A DNA stretch of 64,000 nucleotides from Actinomyces sp. ph3 (GCF_000308055.1 NZ_CAGY01000005.1:1-64000), one strand, 5' to 3'. Counted from the first letter of the stretch, positions 8,913 through 18,493 are shown. Notes: generated by a model from the sequence alone, not told the origin. Program-made: numbers and translations.

Positions 8913-10576
8913 CAGATTTTCGGCAGCGTGCGCTTAGGGTGGGCGCCGGGGCAGTGGCTCTCGGCGTCCCCCTGGCGTTTCTTACGCTGTTTTTTGCGTG
9001 GCCAGCAGCGACTCTCATCGCTAAGGGATTTAGTGCTGAGGGCGGTGGGATTGACCTCTCAGGTTTAGGTGAGCTTTTGGGGGCTTCTAGAACTTGGAAA
9101 GTCATTGGCCGAACCTTGTGGATGGCCCTTCTGGGCACGACCTTTTCGTTGATTTTGGGGATTCCGGGTGCCTATGCCCTGTATTGCTGTCGTTTCCCCG
9201 GACGTCGATTCCTCCGCGCTGTCATTTCGGTCCCCTTTGTTCTTCCCACAGTCGTTGTGGGTGTTGCTTTTCGCTCTCTCCTTGCGCCTCAGGGGTGGCT
9301 AGGTTTCTTGGGGCTCGATGGCACGATGACCGCAGTCGTCGCGGCGATGGTGTTTTTTAATTACTCGCTGGTCGTGCGCAATGTTGGAAGCTTTTGGGCG
9401 CAATTAGATGAGCGTCCCGCTCAGGTTGCCGCATGTCTGGGGGCTCCTCCACGCCGAGTTTTCTTGAGTGTCACCCTTCCTGCGCTCCTTCCCGCGATCG
9501 CCTCAGCAGCCTCGTTAGTCTTCTTGTATTGCGCGACTTCCTTCGGGATCGTGCTGATTTTGGGTGGCTCCAAACTGACAACCGTCGAGTCCGAGATCTA
9601 CATGCTCACCACGCAGTTCTTGGATCTGCGCAGCGCCTCTGTGCTGTCTATCGTTCAGTTGGTCGTCATCGCCCTGTCCTTGATCATTGCCGAGGCCGCG
9701 CGCAGGCGTGGGAAGAACGCGGCAACTTTGGGTGCGCCTCGGGCAGAGAGGACCGTGAGCGCGGGGGATCTGTGGGCACTGATTTTCAGTGGTTTCGTTA
9801 TTTGTGTGCTTGTTCTTCTGCCCCTGGCTGCACTGGTGTGGCGTTCCCTTCACCGACGAGGCCGTTTGACCTTTGAGCACTATGCGAAGTTGGCAGATTC
9901 TTCCTTCAGCCCCGCTCTTCGTGTCTCGCCCCTGCAGGCTTTGGGACATTCGCTTCTTGTCGCCCTTGTCGCAATGGTTATTGCTTTGAGTGTGGGCGTT
10001 TGCGTGGTTCTTCTTGTCACGCGTCATCCCCGTTCACGAGTGGGACGAAGTGCAATAGCTGTGGTGGAAAGCGTCTTCATGCTTCCTTTGGGTGTTTCTG
10101 CCGTGACGGTGGGTTTTGGATTCCTCATCACCATGAATCGTCCGCCTCTAGATCTGCGCAGTTCCTGGATCCTGGTGCCCTGTGCGCAGGCCGTCGTTGC
10201 TCTTCCTCTGGTTGTTCGCCTGATCGCTCCCTCTTTGCGAGCAATTAACCCTAGACTCCGCGAAGCTGCGGCAAGTTTGGGGGCCAGTGATTCTCGAGTT
10301 TTGGTAACAATCGATGGACCGGTCCTTGCACGTTCAGTGGGTATTGCTGCGGGTTTTGCGATTGCGACGTCATTGGGTGAATTTGGCGCGACCTCTTTCC
10401 TTGCCAAGGGGGATGCAGTCACTCTTCCCGTGGTCATCTACCGTTTGATTTCACGCCCTGATGCCCTAGATCAAGGTGTGGCGATGGCTTCTTGCGTTCT
10501 TCTTGCAGCGGTGTGCGCACTTCTGATTACCTGTATGGAATGGCTGCGTCCAGCGGAGATTGGAGACAAGCTATGA
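8909..10576 (+). CDS. thiP: thiamine ABC transporter, permease (two-domain)
   Basis: Fused double permease of 555 aa with about 12 membrane helices in two BPD_transp_1 halves. Each half has an EAA-type cytoplasmic loop: LDERPAQVAACLGAPPRRVFLSVTLP in the first and REAAASLGASDSRVLVTIDGP in the second. The start is GTG 8909, inside the thiB stop; the longer reading from 8876 would overlap the substrate-binding gene by 37 bp and is not needed. The ATGA overlap with thiQ (10573-10576) couples the three genes. Confidence 0.93.
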   Translation: MTDFRQRALRVGAGAVALGVPLAFLTLFFAWPAATLIAKGFSAEGGGIDLSGLGELLGASRTWKVIGRTLWMALLGTTFSLILGIPGAYALYCCRFPGRRFLRAVISVPFVLPTVVVGVAFRSLLAPQGWLGFLGLDGTMTAVVAAMVFFNYSLVVRNVGSFWAQLDERPAQVAACLGAPPRRVFLSVTLPALLPAIASAASLVFLYCATSFGIVLILGGSKLTTVESEIYMLTTQFLDLRSASVLSIVQLVVIALSLIIAEAARRRGKNAATLGAPRAERTVSAGDLWALIFSGFVICVLVLLPLAALVWRSLHRRGRLTFEHYAKLADSSFSPALRVSPLQALGHSLLVALVAMVIALSVGVCVVLLVTRHPRSRVGRSAIAVVESVFMLPLGVSAVTVGFGFLITMNRPPLDLRSSWILVPCAQAVVALPLVVRLIAPSLRAINPRLREAAASLGASDSRVLVTIDGPVLARSVGIAAGFAIATSLGEFGATSFLAKGDAVTLPVVIYRLISRPDALDQGVAMASCVLLAAVCALLITCMEWLRPAEIGDKL

Positions 10577-11502
10577 CCGATTCGACGGCTTTAGAGTGCA
10601 TCGATGTGAGCATTGATTACGGTTCTTTCCGCGCGGTAGATGGTGTCTCTTTTTCTCTCAAGTCCGGCCAAATCACTGCGCTTCTAGGCCCCAGTGGATG
10701 TGGAAAGTCGACTTTGTTGCGCGCAATCGCGGGTCTTGAACGCCCTCAAGAAGGCGATATCCAATGGGGTGGGCAGTCGATTCTTCGCACTCCTACGTAT
10801 CGGCGTGGTTTTGGCTTGATGTTCCAGGACGGACAGCTCTTCCCGCATCGCAGTGTCGAAGGAAATGTCGCCTACGGCTTGCGTGGCCTTCCCGCTGCTG
10901 AGCGTTCTGCGCGCGTTGCAGAGGTTTTAGAGATTGTCGGTTTGGAAGGTTTTGGCCCACGGAGCATCGACTCCCTCTCAGGCGGTCAGGCGCAGCGAGT
11001 GGCGCTGGCCCGCGCTTTGGCTCCACGGCCTCGTCTCCTTCTGTTGGATGAACCGCTTTCGGCGCTGGATCGCTCGATGCGTGAAAGTTTGTCGATCGAA
11101 TTGCGTGAAATCATCACGGGTGAAGGAATCACAAGCATCTACGTCACCCATGACCAGGATGAGGCTTTTACCGTTGCCGATCAGATTGGTGTGATGATCG
11201 CTGGGCATCTTCGTCGCCTTGATAGTCCCGAGGTCGTGTGGGAAGACCCGGGAGACATGGAAGTTGCGCGCTTTTTGGGAGTCGAGAAGGAAGAACTAGA
11301 GCTTGCTGGCAAAGAAAGTGAGCTCTGGGCAGTTGTGTGCGGAACTGTGCTGAGCCGCGGACGAGGATTCTCTGTGCTTCCCGTTCGGCTGGAATCATCT
11401 TCGAATGCCGAGCCAGAGTTGATGCGAGTTCCTTTCGGTCATCCGATCCCCTCTCTTGGTCAGAGAGTTCAGGTCCGGGCATCTCGGGGGACAATCCACT
11501 AG
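10573..11502 (+). CDS. thiQ: thiamine ABC transporter, ATP-binding protein
   Basis: Energises thiamine uptake. All ABC motifs are present: Walker A GPSGCGKST, Q-loop MFQDGQLFP, signature SLSGGQAQRVALARAL, Walker B LLLLDEPLSALD and the switch His in YVTHDQDEAF. About 80 residues after the nucleotide-binding domain form a small OB-like regulatory tail (VARFLGVEKEELEL onward). The start is ATG 10573 within the thiP stop; longer upstream readings overlap thiP too far. Length (309 aa) exceeds proteobacterial ThiQ (about 230) because of this tail. Confidence 0.92.
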   Translation: MTDSTALECIDVSIDYGSFRAVDGVSFSLKSGQITALLGPSGCGKSTLLRAIAGLERPQEGDIQWGGQSILRTPTYRRGFGLMFQDGQLFPHRSVEGNVAYGLRGLPAAERSARVAEVLEIVGLEGFGPRSIDSLSGGQAQRVALARALAPRPRLLLLDEPLSALDRSMRESLSIELREIITGEGITSIYVTHDQDEAFTVADQIGVMIAGHLRRLDSPEVVWEDPGDMEVARFLGVEKEELELAGKESELWAVVCGTVLSRGRGFSVLPVRLESSSNAEPELMRVPFGHPIPSLGQRVQVRASRGTIH

Positions 11503-11505
11503 GCT
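11500..11505 (+). promoter_or_regulatory. -10 hexamer TAGGCT overlapping the thiQ stop codon
   Basis: TAGGCT starts with the TAG stop of thiQ and ends six bases before GTG 11512. It may give the methyltransferase a leaderless transcript independent of the riboswitch. Confidence 0.45.
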
Positions 11506-11511
11506 TCACTC

Positions 11512-12246
11512 GTGACCAATCCCTTTCAACACGCGACAGAGTCCTATGGTGCTGTTCGCCCAAGCTACCCGTGTGAGGCGATCGATACGATTCTTGCGGG
11601 GAAAAAGGCCTCGGAAATCACCATTGCGGATGTGGGTGCGGGTACGGGAAAACTCACCGCGGAGCTTCTTGAGCGCGGGGCGAAGGTGATCGCAGTTGAG
11701 CCAGCTCAGGCGATGCGCGAACAACTGGTGAAGCTCCTGGGACACGATGAGAATGTGCAGGTCCTTGATGCCTGCGCTGAGGCAACTGGGCTGCCGGATG
11801 CGAGTGTTGACCGCGCCGTATTCGCACAATCGTGGCATTGGGTGGACCCGCAGGCAGCGGGGCAGGAAATGCACAGAATTGTGCGTCCCGGTGGGCAGTT
11901 GATGATTGTGTGGAATCAAATGGATGTGACAATCCCATGGGTCCACAGGCTCACGAGAATTATGCGTTCGGGTGATGTTCACCGTCCCGACCGTCCTCCG
12001 GCCGTGGGTGAGCACTGGTCGCAACCGGTATTGAATCGTTTCGATTGGAATGATTCCATGACGCCCGAAGCCATTATGGAGCTGGGGACAACGCGCTCGT
12101 CCTACTTGCGTTCCACCGCTGCGGGGCGCGAAAAAATGCAAGAGAATCTGCGCTGGTACCTCTATGAACACCTGGGTTTTGAGCCTCACTCCACTGTGAA
12201 ACTGCCCTATTTCACGCTCGTCTGGGTTGCAGATCGGGCAGAATAA
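11512..12246 (+). CDS. class I SAM-dependent methyltransferase
   Basis: Soluble 244 aa methyltransferase of the Methyltransf_11/25 type. Motif I ADVGAGTGKLTAELL (about residues 40-54), motif post-I VIAVEPAQAM, and LPDASVDRAVFAQSWHWVD make up the SAM-binding half. The C-terminal half resembles small-molecule methyltransferases, but the acceptor is not readable. Start is GTG 11512, nine bases after thiQ and without a ribosome-binding site. Placement after thiBPQ may be incidental. Confidence 0.85.
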   Translation: MTNPFQHATESYGAVRPSYPCEAIDTILAGKKASEITIADVGAGTGKLTAELLERGAKVIAVEPAQAMREQLVKLLGHDENVQVLDACAEATGLPDASVDRAVFAQSWHWVDPQAAGQEMHRIVRPGGQLMIVWNQMDVTIPWVHRLTRIMRSGDVHRPDRPPAVGEHWSQPVLNRFDWNDSMTPEAIMELGTTRSSYLRSTAAGREKMQENLRWYLYEHLGFEPHSTVKLPYFTLVWVADRAE

Positions 12247-12267
12247 GACATATTCAGTGGAGGTGTT

Positions 12268-13980
12268 ATGGATATTTCACTAATCGGTGTCGTCGGCGCG
12301 CTGGTGATGTACGGAGTATCCGTTTCGCCTTCTCTTCTTGCCCGATCGTGGCAGTGGCACGCGGTCGCCTCGGGCGTTCTCTCGGCTGTTGGTTACATCG
12401 TTGGACTGACGATCCAGCGTTTCTATGCCTTGGTTGTGCCCAGGCTCGGTGTTGAGATTACTGCTCCACAATCCGTATCGATTGCTTTTAGGGCTGTACT
12501 ACTGCTGGGGTTCTTCTTGTGGTTCCTGCGCTGGTTGCTCCAGTCCTATCGCGAGCGCAAGCGTGCCAATTATCTGGTAGGAATGCGCGGCGAGACCTTG
12601 GGGGAATACCTGCTGGGAACTTTCTGCGCCTTCATTCTGATGCTGGCTTTGCTCGGTATTGCCTGGGGCCTGCAGTGGATCGGCCGAGCAATTGTTAGTG
12701 TTCTGAGCCAGTGGATGCATATGGTCTTCGCACTGGCTCTTTCCCTGCTCATTCTTGTTGTCATTGTGTACGCCTTGACCTCGCAGGTCCTGCTGAAGCT
12801 GGGTATTAACTTCTTCACCCGTCATGCGCGAAAGATGAATAACCGCACGGCGAAGGGGATCGTCCAACCCCAGGTGCCTGAGCGTTCTGGTTCGCCGCAG
12901 TCGCGCTCCTCCTGGCGTGCCGTGGGTGGGCAGGGTCGCGTTTTTCTTGGTCGAGGTCCTAGTTGCGCCGATATCGAGGCCGTCACGGGTTGTGCGGCTA
13001 TGGAGCCCATTCGCGTGTATGCGGGGATGCCCGAAGAAGGGCAGAGCCTGCAAAGTACCGCTGACCTTGTTGTCGAAGAATTGCATCGGACGGGTGCTTT
13101 TGATCGCGCTGTCATCTTGATTGCCACTTCGACGGGATCAGGATGGGTTGATGAATGGCAGGTTCAACCCCTGGAGTACTTGACTCGTGGGAATTGCGCG
13201 ACGGCCTCGATGCAGTACTCCTTCGTTCCCTCCTCGATTAACTTCCTGACGGATCTGGATGTTTCTGAAGAAGCAGCGGTCATTCTCTTTGAAACGATTC
13301 GTCGCGCAGTGGATGAGATTCCAGAAGACCGTAGGCCAGCACTTTTCGTCTGCGGAGAATCTTTAGGGGCCTACGCCTCGCAACATGTCTTCTCGGGAAT
13401 TGTCGATGTTTTAAGTCGGACTGATGGTGCGCTCTGGGTGGGAACTCCTGCATTTACGCCGATGCACGCAGAACTGACTGCCATCCGTCACCGAGGCAGT
13501 CCCGAGGTTGCCCCCGTTGTTGCAAATGGCCGCCACGTACGTTTCGTTAATGTTCCAGAGAATCTGTGGGCAGATGTTTACGGTCGCGAACTCGGCGATT
13601 GGAACTATCCCAGGGTTGTCTATGCTCAGCACCCCTCGGATCCGGTGGTTTGGTGGAATTCGGAGTTAGTGTGGCACAAGCCCGACTGGATTTCAGAAAA
13701 GGTTGATGGGGATGTCAGTCCCCATATGCAATACACGCGAGGTGCGACCTACATTCAGGTCCTCGTCGATATGCCGGTTGCGGGTACGGCTCCGGGTGGT
13801 CATGGGCACACCTATCACGAAGAACTCATTCCGCTGTGGGAAGCGATTTTAGGGCTTCGCGAGGATGAGAAAAACGCGGGATCACACTTTGGCTTGGATT
13901 CGCAGTGGATTCAGGATGATACCCACGAAAAGATCGGCCGGGCTATCCGCGACAATCTCTCACGTTCGGAACGTCAGTAG
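12268..13980 (+). CDS. membrane-anchored alpha/beta hydrolase family protein
   Basis: 570 aa protein with four or more N-terminal membrane helices (about residues 1-190) followed by a catalytic domain. It matches the actinobacterial alpha/beta-hydrolase N-terminal plus catalytic domain architecture (PF15420/PF10081 type). The catalytic half shows RVYAGMPEEGQSLQ, ILIATSTGSGWVDEW, and a nucleophile elbow FVCGESLGAYAS with the likely Ser; a C-terminal GGHGHTYHEEL may supply the His. Start ATG 12268 follows GGAGG. Substrate unknown; lipid or ester substrates at the membrane are plausible. It converges on the next gene. Confidence 0.8.
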   Translation: MDISLIGVVGALVMYGVSVSPSLLARSWQWHAVASGVLSAVGYIVGLTIQRFYALVVPRLGVEITAPQSVSIAFRAVLLLGFFLWFLRWLLQSYRERKRANYLVGMRGETLGEYLLGTFCAFILMLALLGIAWGLQWIGRAIVSVLSQWMHMVFALALSLLILVVIVYALTSQVLLKLGINFFTRHARKMNNRTAKGIVQPQVPERSGSPQSRSSWRAVGGQGRVFLGRGPSCADIEAVTGCAAMEPIRVYAGMPEEGQSLQSTADLVVEELHRTGAFDRAVILIATSTGSGWVDEWQVQPLEYLTRGNCATASMQYSFVPSSINFLTDLDVSEEAAVILFETIRRAVDEIPEDRRPALFVCGESLGAYASQHVFSGIVDVLSRTDGALWVGTPAFTPMHAELTAIRHRGSPEVAPVVANGRHVRFVNVPENLWADVYGRELGDWNYPRVVYAQHPSDPVVWWNSELVWHKPDWISEKVDGDVSPHMQYTRGATYIQVLVDMPVAGTAPGGHGHTYHEELIPLWEAILGLREDEKNAGSHFGLDSQWIQDDTHEKIGRAIRDNLSRSERQ

Positions 13981-14049
13981 AAAAACTTAAGCTTTCCGGC
14001 CGTTATTGGCTGCCGCATGTTGTGTCGATATGTGGCAAAGTCTGCAGGA

Positions 14050-16671
14050 TCAGATCAGGTTTCGCTTCTGCATGATCTTCAGGGCCACCCAACCGAAGGG
14101 AGCGCGGCCGTAGAAGGTCACCAGACGGTAGATGATCGCGGTCGGAAGAGCCGTGGACACGGCGATTCCGGCAACTTGAAGACCACCGGTGAGCGCGGCC
14201 TCGACCGGGCCGATGCCACCGGGGGAGGGAACGACAGAACCCAGCGAGTTTGAGGCCAAGTAGGTGATGGAGAGCGTCACCAAGTTCAACGACCCGCCCA
14301 TTGCGGTCAAGGAAGCCCAGAAGGCTCCAACGAAACCGATATTCATGAGCAGGTTGCCACCGAGCACTGCGAGAAGGCGCTGAGGCTGACCGGCAACCCA
14401 CAGAAGACGCGGATACACCTGCTTCCATGTCGGTTCGATCTTCGACCAGATAAACTTTCGGATCTTCGGAATCGAAATGCACACGATGACAATCACCGCC
14501 ACGACTGCAGTTCCGGCAATAATCGCGCCGTAGGGGAGCGAAACCGAAAGCGACGAACCCGAGAAGAACAGCACGATGACCAACAATGAAACGGTCACGA
14601 GGAACTGGGAAATCTGCTGCAGAGTAACGGTGGTGACGGCAGCTGCCGTCGACATCTTCTGCTTTGTCAGGAAACGCAGGTTGAGCGCCGCCGGACCGAT
14701 TCCAGCGGGAGCAACCAGGGTGATAATCGAGGCTGCGATCTGAGCCAAGATGGCATCGCCGAATTTGACCTTCTCTTGGCTGAAAGCGACCAGGGGGACG
14801 GCTCCTCCAACCCAGGTTGTTGCTGCGAAAGCGAAAGCCACAGCGATCCAAATGGGGCTTGCCTGCTTTACTGCAGCGACGATATCGGAGAAGTTGAGCG
14901 AACCCATCAACACGACAACTGCAACTGCCAGAACGCCGAAGGTAATCATTGTCCTGGGTGCGAAGCGCTGAAGGTTCGCGGGCTGAACGGATTCTTGCGG
15001 GGTGTCGGCGACGATCGCCTCGCGAAGGCGATCCAGAAGATCGCTGCGTCGAAGAGTGGAGGAAACCTCGGAAGGAAGGACCGGCTTTTGAAGGACCGGC
15101 GCGCAGGCGACCAATTCCGCCTCGCTGAGGTTTCGCCGTGCCGAGGCCAGAGCTCGTTCGGGCCCAGCATAGATGGCAAGTAGGGTGAGGAGCTGAGCGA
15201 TATCGATGCGTTGGTTGAGCTCAGTAGTTGCAACCTCGCCTTCATCCCAGTGGATCAGCCAAACCTCTGAGGACTGGTCGAGTACGACGGACGAAGGGGC
15301 GATGTGGCGATGGCTGATTGCGTGAGAGTGCGCCAAAAGGAGTTGCTTCCACGCCTGATCAAGAATGTCATCGCTCAGTGCGTCGGTGTCGGCCAGATCC
15401 TTGAGGGAGGCTGTCGGGGGAAGGGCTCGCATCGCTGTCATGATTGAGTCGCCGGCTTGAGCAATACCCATGGGTTCAGGCAAGTGAACACCGGAACGTT
15501 TAGCTGAAATAGCGGTCAGCATGGAACGCTCTGCAGCTGCTTTCACCGAGGGGGAAACCCAGCGAGAAATCCCGCGAAGGCGAACGTTGTTCCATACTTC
15601 CAGGAGTGTGCCGGCCATACCGCGGCCCGGATCCAAAATAGTGATTTCGTATGGAACGCCGTAGGTATCCCAGACCTGGTAGTGGCGGTTTCCGTCGACC
15701 GGTGGGCGGCGGGCAATCGTGTATTCCGCTGAATCAGCTTCAGTGGTCTCCATGCGGAAGTGACCGTGTGGTGTTTCCGAAACAGTCCATGTATCCAGCG
15801 TGACTCCGGCGGGAAGAAGGTCTGTGCGGATGACGCGTGAGGGAATAATCCGGATCGAGAGCAGCGCCTTCACAATCTGGCCGCCCGAGGCACTGCGGTC
15901 TTGGAAGCCTAAGAAGAAACGCGATGAGACGCCAAAAGTGCGACCAAGAAGAACGGAAATTAACGCGGATGGAAGAGTGAGTTGGCCGCGAAGTACCCAG
16001 ATGACAATGATGATGCCCAGAGCCCAGTAGGACCAGCGGACTGAACGAAGCGCTTCGGATTCGCCCGCGGCTGTGAAGAGGGCAATGAGAGCGATTGCGA
16101 CCAGGTTGATCGCGATGTGCGAGGCCGTCTGTCCGTTTTCCACGTTCGTCACCCTGAGCGGGCCGGTGATAGTTTCAGGAAGTTGGCGAAGTCCCAGCAA
16201 GATCACATACGAGGTCACGCCAGCGATCATGGAGGTGGCGAGAGCTTCGATGGCGGTGGAGACCTGTCGGCGGAAAAGCAGCATCCCGATGACGGCGATG
16301 GGGGTGACCAAGATGGTCAGGCCTTCCAAGAGTGACAGAGGCATTAGGAGAAGATCGCGGATCACCGTGACGCGTAGAACGTCTTGCGCGACGCCTTCTG
16401 TGGTTGAAGAGGCGACGAATCCCAGGCCCCACACAAGCACAATCCCCACAAGGCACATGATGGCCTCGTAGAGATCAGCACGGCGCCGGCGCCTGGAAAG
16501 CAGGCGATCGGCGAAGAAAACGGGTTCGGGAAGCCGAGAGCGTGAGGAAGTGGGTGCAGTCGATTCGGGCGCATCCTCAAACTCGGTTTCAGTGGGGTCC
16601 ACCGGTGGTTCCCCAGAGGTTGTGGGGGCCTCGGTTATGTCAGACGTGACCAGTTCCTCGGAATTCTCCAT
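14050..16671 (-). CDS. MprF-like flippase-domain membrane protein with a kinase-like middle
   Basis: A large (873 aa) multi-pass protein in three parts. Residues about 50-300 hold 6-7 membrane helices. A cytoplasmic segment (about 300-570) includes LLLAHSHAISHRHIAPSSVV, resembling a degraded kinase catalytic loop, followed by an Asp in WLIHWDEGEV. The C-terminal 300 residues contain 6-8 helices with GGAVPLVAFSQ and VVPSPGGIGPVEAALTGGL, the hallmark of the lysyl-PG synthase/flippase-like membrane domain (UPF0104). Similar actinobacterial proteins are called TIGR00374 family; lipid transport is inferred. M4 (16671) is preferred because TAGGAT lies seven bases upstream; 16680 is the alternative start. 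Confidence 0.8.
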   Translation of the reverse strand: MENSEELVTSDITEAPTTSGEPPVDPTETEFEDAPESTAPTSSRSRLPEPVFFADRLLSRRRRRADLYEAIMCLVGIVLVWGLGFVASSTTEGVAQDVLRVTVIRDLLLMPLSLLEGLTILVTPIAVIGMLLFRRQVSTAIEALATSMIAGVTSYVILLGLRQLPETITGPLRVTNVENGQTASHIAINLVAIALIALFTAAGESEALRSVRWSYWALGIIIVIWVLRGQLTLPSALISVLLGRTFGVSSRFFLGFQDRSASGGQIVKALLSIRIIPSRVIRTDLLPAGVTLDTWTVSETPHGHFRMETTEADSAEYTIARRPPVDGNRHYQVWDTYGVPYEITILDPGRGMAGTLLEVWNNVRLRGISRWVSPSVKAAAERSMLTAISAKRSGVHLPEPMGIAQAGDSIMTAMRALPPTASLKDLADTDALSDDILDQAWKQLLLAHSHAISHRHIAPSSVVLDQSSEVWLIHWDEGEVATTELNQRIDIAQLLTLLAIYAGPERALASARRNLSEAELVACAPVLQKPVLPSEVSSTLRRSDLLDRLREAIVADTPQESVQPANLQRFAPRTMITFGVLAVAVVVLMGSLNFSDIVAAVKQASPIWIAVAFAFAATTWVGGAVPLVAFSQEKVKFGDAILAQIAASIITLVAPAGIGPAALNLRFLTKQKMSTAAAVTTVTLQQISQFLVTVSLLVIVLFFSGSSLSVSLPYGAIIAGTAVVAVIVIVCISIPKIRKFIWSKIEPTWKQVYPRLLWVAGQPQRLLAVLGGNLLMNIGFVGAFWASLTAMGGSLNLVTLSITYLASNSLGSVVPSPGGIGPVEAALTGGLQVAGIAVSTALPTAIIYRLVTFYGRAPFGWVALKIMQKRNLI

Positions 16672-16769
16672 GGATGACATCCTATCTGTTGTGTAAAGAC
16701 CGGTAGGGTTGACTCAAGTAACATGCCGTGCACTTTGTCATTCGTTGAACCCAATTGAAGGAATTCTGC

Positions 16770-17474
16770 ATGCTGAACGCCATCCTGGTGAACGCCTCAG
16801 GGCTTGACACCTTCATCAACTGGTTTAAAGACCCCGAAAGCCTGCTGGTCGCAATGGGACCGTGGGTCCTGTGGGGGACGATGCTCATCGTCCTCATTGA
16901 GTCGGGTGTCCTTTTCCCGGTTCTTCCCGGAGAATCTTTGCTCTTCACAGCAGGTTTGCTGCACGATCGACTGGGCTTGCACCTTCCAACCCTGATCATC
17001 ATGGTTGTTGTCGCAGCCTTCATTGGCGCTCAAATTGGTTACTTCCTGGGTGCAAAGTGGGGACGCAGGTTCTTCAAGCCCGATGCTCGAATCTTGAAGA
17101 CCGAGCACTTGGAGAAGGCCGAACGATACTTCCGTGACTACGGCGGGCGTTCGCTGGTGATTGGTCGTTTCATCCCCTTCGTGCGAACCTTCATTCCTCT
17201 GGCCGCGGGAATCGCGCGCTACCCCTATAGCAAATTCTTGGTGTTCAACACCTTGGGTGCGCTGCTGTGGGGCGCCGGCTTCATTCTGGTTGGTTCGCTG
17301 CTGGGCAATGTTCCCTTCGTCCACGACAACCTCACGCTGATCTTGGGCGTCATTATTCTGGTTTCGGTCCTGCCTGTGATCCTAGAAATCATTGGGCAGA
17401 AGCGTAATGGTGGTGCTCACACCAAGGACGCGACCGAGAATGTCGTATCCGCGCAGGAGGATCGTTCCGAGTGA
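16770..17474 (+). CDS. DedA family membrane protein
   Basis: 234 aa protein with 4-5 membrane segments, DedA/SNARE-associated family, implicated in undecaprenyl-phosphate or lipid recycling and membrane homeostasis. Visible signatures are ESGVLFPVLPGESLLFTAG, the G-x3-G helix IGAQIGYFLGAKWGRRF, and the conserved RFIPFVRTFIPLAAGIARY carrying the essential Arg residues. Start is ATG 16770 with GAAGGA upstream; a TTG at 16755 is less likely. The stop overlaps pheA by GTGA, an unusual pairing that implies co-translation rather than shared function. Confidence 0.92.
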   Translation: MLNAILVNASGLDTFINWFKDPESLLVAMGPWVLWGTMLIVLIESGVLFPVLPGESLLFTAGLLHDRLGLHLPTLIIMVVVAAFIGAQIGYFLGAKWGRRFFKPDARILKTEHLEKAERYFRDYGGRSLVIGRFIPFVRTFIPLAAGIARYPYSKFLVFNTLGALLWGAGFILVGSLLGNVPFVHDNLTLILGVIILVSVLPVILEIIGQKRNGGAHTKDATENVVSAQEDRSE

Positions 17475-18406
17475 GCACCTTGCGAATCGCGTTTCTTGGC
17501 CCATTTGGAACCTTCACTGAGCAGGCCCTACGCCAAGTTGCTCCCGAAGAGGCAGAACTCATTCCGCTAACCTCTCCGCCTTTGGCGATGAAGGCCGTGC
17601 GTGAGGGGAGGGCTGACTGGGCAGTCGTACCCATTGAGAACTCCATCGAAGGTGGCGTCAATGCAACGCTCGATGCGCTGGCAGACTACCCTCAGCTGGT
17701 GATCCGTGCGGAAATGCTGGTGCCGATTACCTTCCACCTGGCTGTTCGCCCCGGGATGCGCGCGGAAGACGTTCGCAAGATTGGAACCCACCCGCACGCG
17801 TGGGCGCAGTGTCGAAACTGGGCTGAGGAAACCTTCCCCGGTGTTGTTCATGTTCCCACGACCTCGACTGCTGCAGCGGCTGAGACCTTGGGTGCGGGAG
17901 AAGGCGCCTTTGACGCGGTTCTGTGTAATGCGACTTCGGTGGACCGTTACGGTTTGGAATCGCTGTTCACGGATGTTGCGGATAATCCGGGTGCGATCAC
18001 GCGCTTTGTGTGCGTGAGAAGGCCGATTGAAGGTGCTCTGACAGCTCCGACCGGACATGACAAGACGACGATTCAAGTTGCGCTGCCTGTGAACCAAGCG
18101 GGATCGCTGATGCGTTTGCTTGAGCAGTTCTCGGTGCATGACGTTGACCTGTCGCGAATCGAATCGCGTCCCAGTGGCGATGGTTTGGGTGCCTATACCT
18201 TCTCGATCGACATGGTTGGACACATAGCTCAGGAACATATTCAGGCGGCACTGCGCGGGCTGTATCGTGTGTCTCCGGATGTGCGATTCATGGGTTCGTA
18301 CCCCAGCTCGACTGTCAATAGCGCGGATGTCCCCCAAGATGACGAGGACTACCGTCGCGCGCGAACTTGGGTGCACGAGCTCCTTGCGGGTGTCGAGCAG
18401 GACTAA
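17471..18406 (+). CDS. pheA: prephenate dehydratase
   Basis: Converts prephenate to phenylpyruvate in phenylalanine synthesis. The catalytic domain (1-185) shows RIAFLGPFGTFTEQAL, VPIENSIEGGVNATLD and the essential Thr-Arg-Phe in NPGAITRFVCV. The ACT regulatory domain (about 195-275) carries the phenylalanine-binding ESRP motif (RIESRPSGDGLGAYTF), so feedback inhibition is expected. Single-function enzyme of 311 aa, without a chorismate mutase domain, as usual in actinobacteria. Start is GTG 17471 inside the DedA stop. Confidence 0.95.
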   Translation: MSTLRIAFLGPFGTFTEQALRQVAPEEAELIPLTSPPLAMKAVREGRADWAVVPIENSIEGGVNATLDALADYPQLVIRAEMLVPITFHLAVRPGMRAEDVRKIGTHPHAWAQCRNWAEETFPGVVHVPTTSTAAAAETLGAGEGAFDAVLCNATSVDRYGLESLFTDVADNPGAITRFVCVRRPIEGALTAPTGHDKTTIQVALPVNQAGSLMRLLEQFSVHDVDLSRIESRPSGDGLGAYTFSIDMVGHIAQEHIQAALRGLYRVSPDVRFMGSYPSSTVNSADVPQDDEDYRRARTWVHELLAGVEQD

Positions 18407-18423
18407 ACTGCTGATTTTTTTAC

Positions 18424-18459
18424 GAGGTCGGTTGGCGCTTGAGGGCGTCAGCCGGCCTC
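18424..18459 (+). terminator. GC-rich hairpin after pheA, possible terminator
   Basis: The 15-base arms 18424-18438 and 18445-18459 pair throughout if G-T wobbles are allowed. The run of T lies before, not after, the stem, so it is an atypical terminator; a Rho-dependent or mRNA-stability role is also possible. Confidence 0.4.
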
Positions 18460-18468
18460 ACAGTTTGG

Positions 18469-18493
18469 TTAAGTAAGGTGCCGCCTTAGTTAA
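18469..18493. repeat. near-perfect 10-bp inverted repeat
   Basis: TTAAGTAAGG and CCTTAGTTAA flank a 5-base centre (9 of 10 pairs). A related half, TTAAGCAAGGT, follows at once (18490-18500). It is unexplained: a protein-binding palindrome or an RNA hairpin. Confidence 0.5.

Noticed and set aside
12499-13086. Long minus-strand open frame inside the alpha/beta hydrolase
   Set aside because: Antisense shadow of a well-supported gene, common in GC-rich coding DNA.
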